Shown in pieces: positions 58,575 to 64,000 of a stretch of DNA of 64,000 nt. The stretch comes from an uncultured Roseiflexaceae bacterium (GTDB lineage Bacteria > Chloroflexota > Chloroflexia > Chloroflexales > Roseiflexaceae): positions 48,752 to 112,751 of the forward strand of contig CALKHR010000154.1 of the NCBI GenBank assembly GCA_937988885.1. The letters are read 5' to 3'. The first letter of the stretch is position 1, and each line of letters opens with the position of its first letter. A program made the position numbers and the translations under genes. Under the pieces are notes generated by a model. That model ran no database searches, had not been told where the DNA came from, and saw only the letters and a list, made by a program, of their open reading frames with translations.

Positions 58575-59615
58575 TCAGTTATGGCCCTGTTCCGCAGGAA
58601 ACCAGGCGAGTTGGTGGCCCGGCTCGATTCGCACATCGACCCGCGAGCCGAGCGCAAATTCGTGCATATGGTTGCAGCTACAGCGCAGCATGCGCCCGGT
58701 ATCGAGCTCCAGTTCGTACACGTACTCGCCAGCCCGAAACGTGCGACCGACGACCCGCGCAGCGCCTTCAGCAGCCGCCCGGATCTGCATATCGTCGGGG
58801 CGCACCACCACCTCCACCTGCGAACCGAGCGGCCTCGACACAGGTTGCGCAACTAGGCCCAACTCCGTCGCGATCCCATTGGGCTGCACGCGGCCCGGCA
58901 GCCAATTCGCCTGCCCGATGAATTGCGCCACAAAGCGGCTGGCTGGCTCCAAGAACAGGTTCTGCGGCGTATCGATCTGCTCGATGCGTCCGGCGTGCAT
59001 CACCGCCACACGATCGCCCATGAACAGCGCTTCCTCCTGATCGTGCGTCACGAACAGCGCCGTGGTGCCGATCTGCTTCAGGATGTCGCGCACCTGCACG
59101 CGCATGCTCGCGCGCAGATCGGCGTCCAAGTTGCTGAACGGCTCGTCGAGCAGCAGCACCGCAGGCTGAGGCGCAAGCGCACGGGCTAACGCGACCCGCT
59201 GCTGTTGCCCACCCGATAGTTGGTGCGGCATACGCTCCTCGAATCCTTGCAGGCCCACCAGCTCCAGCATCCGCTGCACTTGACGATCGCGCTGGCCGTT
59301 GCGCACGCCGTAGCCAACATTTTGCGCGACGGTGTAGTGCGGGAACAGGGCGTACTGCTGAAAGACCATGCCGATCTGGCGGCGCTCGGGCGGCACGAAG
59401 CGGTTCGCACTCGCCACCTCCTGCTCGCCAATACGGATCGTGCCGTGATCGGGCCGCTCGAAGCCCGCGATCAGGCGCAGCGCCGTGGTCTTGCCGCAGC
59501 CGCTCGGGCCAAGCAGAGCGACGATCTCACCCGGCTCCAGCGCCAGATCAAACTGAGAGACCGCCAAGACCGATTGAAATGATTTCGAGATTTGTTGACA
59601 ACTAACCAAATGCAT
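58575..59615 (-). CDS. fbpC: Iron ABC transporter ATP-binding protein
   Basis: A 346-residue importer ATPase: Walker A GPSGCGKTT, Q-loop VFQQYALFPH, signature LSGGQQQR, Walker B VLLLDEPFSNLD, switch His in FVTHDQEEA. The C-terminal 110 residues form a TOBE-type regulatory domain (about 240-340) that ends HQLAWFPAEQ. The order SBP, permease, ATPase and the permease type point to the Fe3+ (FbpABC) family. Its ATG shares one base with the permease stop (TAATG), so the two are tightly coupled. Confidence 0.87.
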   Translation of the reverse strand: MHLVSCQQISKSFQSVLAVSQFDLALEPGEIVALLGPSGCGKTTALRLIAGFERPDHGTIRIGEQEVASANRFVPPERRQIGMVFQQYALFPHYTVAQNVGYGVRNGQRDRQVQRMLELVGLQGFEERMPHQLSGGQQQRVALARALAPQPAVLLLDEPFSNLDADLRASMRVQVRDILKQIGTTALFVTHDQEEALFMGDRVAVMHAGRIEQIDTPQNLFLEPASRFVAQFIGQANWLPGRVQPNGIATELGLVAQPVSRPLGSQVEVVVRPDDMQIRAAAEGAARVVGRTFRAGEYVYELELDTGRMLRCSCNHMHEFALGSRVDVRIEPGHQLAWFPAEQGHN

Positions 59616-61216
59616 TATGATTCTCGCTGCTCACGGATCGTCATCAGCGCCAACGGCACCGACGAAAGTAACACTATCACCAAAGCGGGGGCCGCGGCAC
59701 GAGCAAAAAACGCCTCGGACACCGAGCTCCACACATCGACCGCCAACGTCTTAAACCCGATCGGGGCCAGGATCAGCGTGGCGGGCAATTCTTTCATCGT
59801 CGTCAAAAAGACCAAACTCGCCCCGGCCAACAACCCAGGACGCATCAAGGGCAGCGTAATGCTGCCGAACACTTGCAGCGGCGTGCGTCCAAGGCTGCGG
59901 GCGGCCTCCTCCACGCTCGGGTGTATTTGCAACAGCGAGGTACGCAGCGCACCCACGGCCTGCGGCAGAAACAGGATCGCGTACGCCAACAGCAGCATCA
60001 CGAAGGTCTGGTAGAGCGGGCGCGCATAGTTGATGCCGAAGAACACCAGCGCCAGCGCCACAGCGATACCGGGCAGCGCGAACGCCGCATAACAGAGGCG
60101 CTCCAGCATCTGCGAGAAGCGGCTGGGGCGGCGTACCACCAGCACAGCCACCGGCAGCGCGGCGAGCACCGTCACCAGCGCGGCCATGCCCGAGGCGAAC
60201 AGCGAATTGCGCACCACCGGGCCGAGCGCCAGCAGCGTCTCCCCAGCCCGCAGGCCACGCACCAGCCAGTAGATCAGCACACCAGCGGGCAACACCAAAC
60301 TGCAACCCACCACCAGGGCGCAGAAAGCCAGCGCTGGCCAACGCCACACGCCAAGTTTCACCTGCGTGGGAGGGCGGTTGCTGCTGGGCTGATCAAAGCG
60401 CGCCCGCGATTGAAGACGCGCCTCGAATACAACTAGCACCAGCGTCAACACGATCAGCAACAAGGCGAACAGCGCGGCCTGTGAGCGATCCAGCGAACGG
60501 TACTGCACATAGATGATGCGGGTGAAGGTGTCGTAGCGCATAATCGCCACGGCGGCGAAATCGCGCAGGGTGTACAGCGCGACCAGCAAGCCGCCAGCGC
60601 CCAGCGCGGGCCGCAACTGCGGCAACGTCACGCGCCAAAACGTGGCCCACGGCGCGAAGCCCAAGCTACGCGATGCCTCCTCCAGCGCGGGGTCCATGCG
60701 TTGCAGCGCAGCACGAAGGCTTAACAGCAGGTACGGATAGCACAACAGCGTCAAGGCCAGCAATGCGCCCGGAAAGCCGTAGATCGACGGCAGGCGTTGG
60801 ATGCCGAACAGCGTCTCTAAGCCCTGCTGCAACAAGCCGCGCGGCCCCAACACCGAGATAAACAAGTATGCACCGACGTAGCTCGGGATCACCAACGGCA
60901 ACGGCGTTAGGATCGACCAAACGCGCCGAAATGGCAGATCAGTACGCACCGTCAGCCAGGCCAACGGCACCGCGATCAGCGCCGAGCAGAACGTCACCGC
61001 AATCGCCAAGGCCGCCGTTTGGAACACGATCGCCCAGGTGCGCGAGCGCAGCAGGGTCTGCACAGCACTATCGCTCGTCGCCAGCGCCCGCACAACCAAG
61101 TAGACCGTCGGCAACAGCAGGGCTGCGACCACCAGCACCGCAGCGAACCACAGCATCACCGTTGACCAATGCGGCACTGCGCCGATCCGCCACCGATTGA
61201 GCGCGCTACTCTTCAT
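59615..61216 (-). CDS. fbpB: Iron ABC transporter permease (FbpB/SfuB-like)
   Basis: A 533-residue permease with about twelve helices in two ABC-permease halves (roughly 60-260 and 340-525). Each half has an EAA loop: EEASRSLGFAPWATFWRVTLPQLRPAL and EEAARSLGRTPLQVFGSITLPLMRPGL. This two-in-one design is characteristic of Fe3+ transporters. LPATLILAPIGFKTLAVDVWS near the end is also family-typical. Start ATG at 61216 has a weak ribosome site, so translation may depend on the upstream gene. Confidence 0.9.
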   Translation of the reverse strand: MKSSALNRWRIGAVPHWSTVMLWFAAVLVVAALLLPTVYLVVRALATSDSAVQTLLRSRTWAIVFQTAALAIAVTFCSALIAVPLAWLTVRTDLPFRRVWSILTPLPLVIPSYVGAYLFISVLGPRGLLQQGLETLFGIQRLPSIYGFPGALLALTLLCYPYLLLSLRAALQRMDPALEEASRSLGFAPWATFWRVTLPQLRPALGAGGLLVALYTLRDFAAVAIMRYDTFTRIIYVQYRSLDRSQAALFALLLIVLTLVLVVFEARLQSRARFDQPSSNRPPTQVKLGVWRWPALAFCALVVGCSLVLPAGVLIYWLVRGLRAGETLLALGPVVRNSLFASGMAALVTVLAALPVAVLVVRRPSRFSQMLERLCYAAFALPGIAVALALVFFGINYARPLYQTFVMLLLAYAILFLPQAVGALRTSLLQIHPSVEEAARSLGRTPLQVFGSITLPLMRPGLLAGASLVFLTTMKELPATLILAPIGFKTLAVDVWSSVSEAFFARAAAPALVIVLLSSVPLALMTIREQRES

Positions 61217-61256
61217 GAAGCTTCATCGTCAAACTACAATCCCGCACGAATCAGTT

Positions 61257-61294
61257 GATTGTGGGCATCCTGCCAGCGCAGTATACCCACAATC
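61257..61294 (-). other. Intergenic hairpin between fbpA and fbpB
   Basis: A perfect 9-bp stem (GATTGTGGG / CCCACAATC) with a 20-base loop lies within the 101-base gap. It has no T-run. Such hairpins often protect the 3' end of the substrate-binding-protein message or give partial termination, letting fbpA be made in excess; that role here is inferred. Confidence 0.5.
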
Positions 61295-61317
61295 TCCTAA
61301 CGATCAACAGACCAAAA

Positions 61318-62460
61318 TTATGGCAGTACGCCAGTGCTCTGCAACAGCGCGGTTGTCCCTTGCAGATCGCTCAACTTCGCCATATCGATGTTCAATGCAG
61401 TCGCTTCGAGATCTTCGATCGGCGGCAAGCCACGGGCGGTATTAATGCCCGGAATCAGTGGATACTCGTAGGTTTGGCTAGCAAAATACTGCTGCGCCAC
61501 GGGGGAGAGCATAAACTGCAAGAAGCGGAGCGCGTTCGCCTCGTTCTTGCCGTTCGCAAGCCGACCAGCGCCCGCCACCATCAGCAGCGAGCCGGGGCCA
61601 CCACCCGTGAGGAAGTGGTTGCGCGCCTTGAACGAATCGCCGTGCTCGTGCAAGAAGCGGTAGAGATAGTAGTGATTCACCAAGCCGATATCAATCTCGC
61701 CATCGGCCACCGCCTGCACGATCTGGGTGTTGCCCTCGTAGGCGACCGGATCGTTGGCCAACATGCCCTTGAGCCACTCTGCCGTCTTTTCTTCGCCCCA
61801 CTCCACGCGCATCGCCGTCACCATCGCCAGGAACGAGCCGTTCGTGGGTGCCCAGCCGATCCGCCCCGACCACTTTTTATCGGTGAGGTCGAAGATATCG
61901 GCGGGCAACATTTCTGGCTGAATAGTATCGGTATTATACGCGATAACACGCGCTCGGCTTGAGATGCCCACCCACAGGTTTTCGGGCGATCGGAAGCGCT
62001 CGCCAACCAGCGACGTGATGGAATCGGGCAGCGGCGCAAACAAACCAGCGTCGGCTACCGCGCCCAAACCACCGGGGTCTTGCGCAAAGAAGATATCGGC
62101 GGGCGACTGCTCACCCTCCTCCAACAACGTCGCGGCCATCTCGGCGGTGGAACCGTAGCGCACTTCCACTTCGATTCCTGTCGCCTGCGAGAACTGCTCG
62201 ATGATCGGCGCAACCAGCGATTCGCTGCGGCCCGAGTAGACCACCAACTTGCCGGGATCGGTTTCGACGGGCACCACCACCGTCGCCTCCACCACCTGGG
62301 GCGGCACGGTCACTTGCACTTCAACAGTTTCACGGATAACTTGCGGCGAAGCGGGAACGGGCGTGGAATTTGCAGCAGGGCTAGCCCCACAGGCAGCTAA
62401 AACAAACGAGAAGAGTAGAGCACTAACCATCAAGCGCATATGACGGCATCGAGCGATCAT
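61318..62460 (-). CDS. fbpA: Iron-binding lipoprotein of the ABC transporter
   Basis: A 380-residue lipoprotein of the FbpA/extracellular solute-binding family 1 type. Its signal peptide ends in the lipobox VLAAC. The mature part shows LVVYSGRSESLVAPIIEQF, DIFFAQDPGGLGAV, VNHYYLYRF and QQYFASQTYEYPLI, where the paired tyrosines (HYY, YEYP) match Fe3+ ligand regions of FbpA proteins. ATG at 62460 follows AAAGGAAAGG by about five bases. It is first in the operon, with fbpB and fbpC downstream. Confidence 0.92.
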   Translation of the reverse strand: MIARCRHMRLMVSALLFSFVLAACGASPAANSTPVPASPQVIRETVEVQVTVPPQVVEATVVVPVETDPGKLVVYSGRSESLVAPIIEQFSQATGIEVEVRYGSTAEMAATLLEEGEQSPADIFFAQDPGGLGAVADAGLFAPLPDSITSLVGERFRSPENLWVGISSRARVIAYNTDTIQPEMLPADIFDLTDKKWSGRIGWAPTNGSFLAMVTAMRVEWGEEKTAEWLKGMLANDPVAYEGNTQIVQAVADGEIDIGLVNHYYLYRFLHEHGDSFKARNHFLTGGGPGSLLMVAGAGRLANGKNEANALRFLQFMLSPVAQQYFASQTYEYPLIPGINTARGLPPIEDLEATALNIDMAKLSDLQGTTALLQSTGVLP

Positions 62461-62684
62461 TGGAACCTTTCCTTTATTGCTTCAAGAATAAACCAAGGTT
62501 TCCCATCCACAGACATCGTACCGACGCGATGACGAATATGTACCTCCTTAGGCAGAACAAAAGCGACAATACGTCGTTGTGGTCTTATCGCACCAAAAAC
62601 GGCATACGAAATAGACCCTTAGTAAAAACAGGGCTTCTCTTCGTGGATACTCGTCAGTTAGAATAGAAGAACCCGTAGCATTAG

Positions 62685-62711
62685 ATTATACTAACATGCC
62701 AATCTTGTCAA
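62685..62711 (-). promoter_or_regulatory. Probable promoter of fbpABC
   Basis: On the minus strand a perfect TTGACA (62711-62706) and a perfect TATAAT (62690-62685) are separated by 15 bases, shorter than ideal. Transcription would begin near 62678, leaving a leader of about 215 bases. No clear Fur or DtxR box was found. Confidence 0.55.
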
Positions 62712-62746
62712 GCCTAAAGAAAGGAAGAGCTATCATAAGTCGAACA

Positions 62747-62775
62747 ATGACCGCTCGTCATCTTCAGGCTATAAT
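62747..62775 (+). promoter_or_regulatory. Probable promoter of birA
   Basis: ATGACC (62747-62752; four of six matches to the -35 consensus) and a perfect TATAAT (62770-62775) are 17 bases apart. The start codon of birA follows 35 bases after the -10 box. The rest of the 62461-62809 gap shows no gene. Confidence 0.55.
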
Positions 62776-62809
62776 GAGCCGTCTGTTAAGCGCATTTGGA
62801 AGGATCACT

Positions 62810-63634
62810 ATGAGCACATCGCCCGAACGTCGCGCGCCGCTGATCAGCGACCTCGCCACCTCCATCATCGGCAAACCGTTGTACCACTACCAGCAGGTTG
62901 GCTCGACCAACGACCTGATCAAACAGCAGGCGCAGGCGGGCGCAGCCGAGGGCATGGTGATTCTTGCGGAGGAACAGACCGCCGGGCGAGGGCGGCAGGG
63001 CCGTGGGTGGAGCGCGCCTCCAGGGAGCAGCCTGCTCTGCTCGCTGCTGCTGCGCCCGACCTGGTTGCAGCCAAGCGATGCCTTTCTGCTCACGATGCTG
63101 AGCGGGGTCGCGCTCTGCGAGGCCACCGAACAGATCGCACCGTTGCGGGCGGGCCTGAAATGGCCGAACGACCTGTGGCTGCCCGCCGCGCCCGATCTCC
63201 AGACTCCATCGCTCAAAGCCGCCGGAATCCTCAGCGAGATCGAGATTCGTCAGGGCGAGATTGTGTGGGTGGTGCTCGGCATCGGCATCAACGTCAACTG
63301 GCGGCCCACAGGTATCGTCGATGGCCGCGACCTGAGCCAGGTCGCCACCAGCATTGCGGCAGCGGCGGGGCAGGAGATCGACCGGGGCGCGATGCTGCGG
63401 GCGCTGCTCGAACGGCTCGATGCCCACTACATCGCCCTACGTCGAGGACGTCGCGAAGCGCTGTTCAACGCATGGCGCGCTCGGCTAGCGATGCTTGGGC
63501 AGGAGGTGCGCGTGCGGTTACCCAATGGCGAACTCACAGGCGTTGCCGAGGATGTCGATCACAGCGGGGCGCTACTGCTGCGCGATGCCACGGGCCAACT
63601 GCACACCATCACCGCAGGCGACGTGGGTAACTAG
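62810..63634 (+). CDS. birA: Biotin--[acetyl-CoA-carboxylase] ligase, monofunctional
   Basis: A 274-residue class I biotin protein ligase, which adds biotin to carboxyl-carrier proteins. Motifs: YQQVGSTNDLIKQQA, AEEQTAGRGRQGRGWSAPPGSSL (nucleotide-binding GRGRxGRxW), LKWPNDLWL, and VLGIGINVNW. The C-terminal SH3-like domain includes VRLPNGELTGVAEDVDHSGALLL. There is no N-terminal DNA-binding domain, so it is not a repressor. ATG at 62810 follows GGAAGGA by five bases. It is divergent from the iron transporter. Confidence 0.95.
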   Translation: MSTSPERRAPLISDLATSIIGKPLYHYQQVGSTNDLIKQQAQAGAAEGMVILAEEQTAGRGRQGRGWSAPPGSSLLCSLLLRPTWLQPSDAFLLTMLSGVALCEATEQIAPLRAGLKWPNDLWLPAAPDLQTPSLKAAGILSEIEIRQGEIVWVVLGIGINVNWRPTGIVDGRDLSQVATSIAAAAGQEIDRGAMLRALLERLDAHYIALRRGRREALFNAWRARLAMLGQEVRVRLPNGELTGVAEDVDHSGALLLRDATGQLHTITAGDVGN

Positions 63635-63666
63635 GGGGAGTATCCACAGGAGACTCAGGTTATCTG

Positions 63667-63864
63667 GTAGTACATCTGAGTGATTGCATATAAAAACAGC
63701 ATATCCATTGAATCACGTCCCTCAGCGTTGCAATTGATATCAGCCTCTCCAAAAAAGGTGATGTCGATGCGATGCGCGTAGCAGCACATCGACATCACAT
63801 AAAATACCTTGCTGCCGCAGGCTAAAATAGTTTCCTCATCATCCCTGCCCAACTAAATTGCTGT
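63667..63864 (+). repeat. MITE-like hairpin repeat, copy E (family 1)
   Basis: An element of about 198 bp starting 32 bases after the birA stop. The hairpin at 63758-63798 (41 nt, loop GCGTA) has outer stem GTGATGTCGATG / CATCGACATCAC and two inner mismatches. The box CCTTGCTGCCGCAGGCTAA is exact. The terminal repeats are more decayed than in copies A, C and D, so the ends are approximate. Confidence 0.83.
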
Positions 63865-63964
63865 CATCCTCGAATGAACCTGAACATAGCCCCTCACAGG
63901 CATACCAGCGTGGTACAATAACAGCCCAAATATATCGCCATCCACATCACAAGAGTGTACCTTT

Positions 63965-64000
63965 AGGCGCGGAAGCCCACGAGCTTCAGCCGTGGGAGGA
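63965..64000 (+). mobile_element. IS200/IS605-type terminal hairpin at the window edge
   Basis: GGCGCGGAAGCCCACG, then GCTTCAGCCGTGGGAGGA: a hairpin (63976-63996) nearly identical to the terminal hairpin of the TnpB remnant at 58290-58312 and to the repeat at 58495-58533. No tnpB lies to its left, so it is either a solo end or the border of an element continuing past the window. Confidence 0.55.

Overview
The window looks like a piece of a chromosome from the phylum Chloroflexota, probably class Chloroflexia. This is inferred from gene content, not from a marker search. The supporting signs are very large integral-membrane glycosyltransferases with a Chloroflexota-style C-terminal beta domain, a secreted ELWxxDGT-repeat protein ending in a YLPL tail, multi-GAF histidine kinases, RsbR/RsbT/RsbX-like partner-switching proteins and a complete fatty-acid-oxidation electron-transfer set. 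It is moderately GC-rich and densely coded on both strands. No rRNA, tRNA, CRISPR array or prophage was recognised.

Layout. 1-3.3 kb: the end of a site-2 protease, an EamA exporter with a flavin reductase, an HU protein and a hydroxyisourate hydrolase. 3.3-14.2 kb: an envelope-glycan block with three giant membrane proteins or GT39-like transferases, a ThrH-type phosphatase, a dolichol-phosphate-mannose-synthase-like GT2, a flippase-like protein and a small lipoprotein. 14.8-16.3 kb: a DUF11 surface protein with an LPXTG-like tail and a BlaI/MecI-type regulator. 16.5-20.8 kb: a TroABCD-like Mn/Zn ABC transporter behind a consensus promoter and a DtxR-type operator; both permeases carry winged-helix tails. 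20.9-24.7 kb: an RsbT-like kinase, an RsbX-like phosphatase and a large GAF/PAS histidine kinase in one operon. 24.7-27.5 kb: a frameshifted small membrane protein, phosphofructokinase and a degenerate E2-like protein. 28.2-29.5 kb: a cytoplasmic periplasmic-binding-protein/STAS fusion.

30.4-38.9 kb, all on the minus strand: EtfAB, a secreted ELWxxDGT protein, acyl-CoA dehydrogenase, a UMF1-type MFS protein and a crotonase. 40.1-42.4 kb: a rhamnonate-dehydratase-like enzyme and a Gfo/Idh/MocA oxidoreductase (sugar-acid catabolism). 43-48.4 kb: an aspartase/fumarase, then a membrane histidine kinase, a NarL-type regulator and a fatty-acid desaturase, an arrangement like DesK/DesR/Des. 48.7-58.2 kb: two small coupled genes, gltX, an FHA protein, a DUF190-CBS protein, a DUF58 protein, a membrane STAS protein, mnmE and a CcmA-like ATPase. 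58.2-64 kb: a decayed IS200/IS605 element, an FbpABC-like iron transporter and birA.

The most unusual feature is a dispersed family of at least six intergenic elements of about 200 bp. Each has terminal inverted repeats, an invariant internal 19-mer and a central 41-nt hairpin whose stem shows compensatory base changes between copies; one copy has lost the hairpin exactly. A second repeat, unrelated and about 106 bp, occurs twice and also folds. Other points worth attention are a histidine kinase that looks internally duplicated with a phospho-His-less first DHp, an E2 acyltransferase homologue lacking both the lipoyl lysine and the catalytic histidine, and the metal transporter permeases with DNA-binding-like tails.
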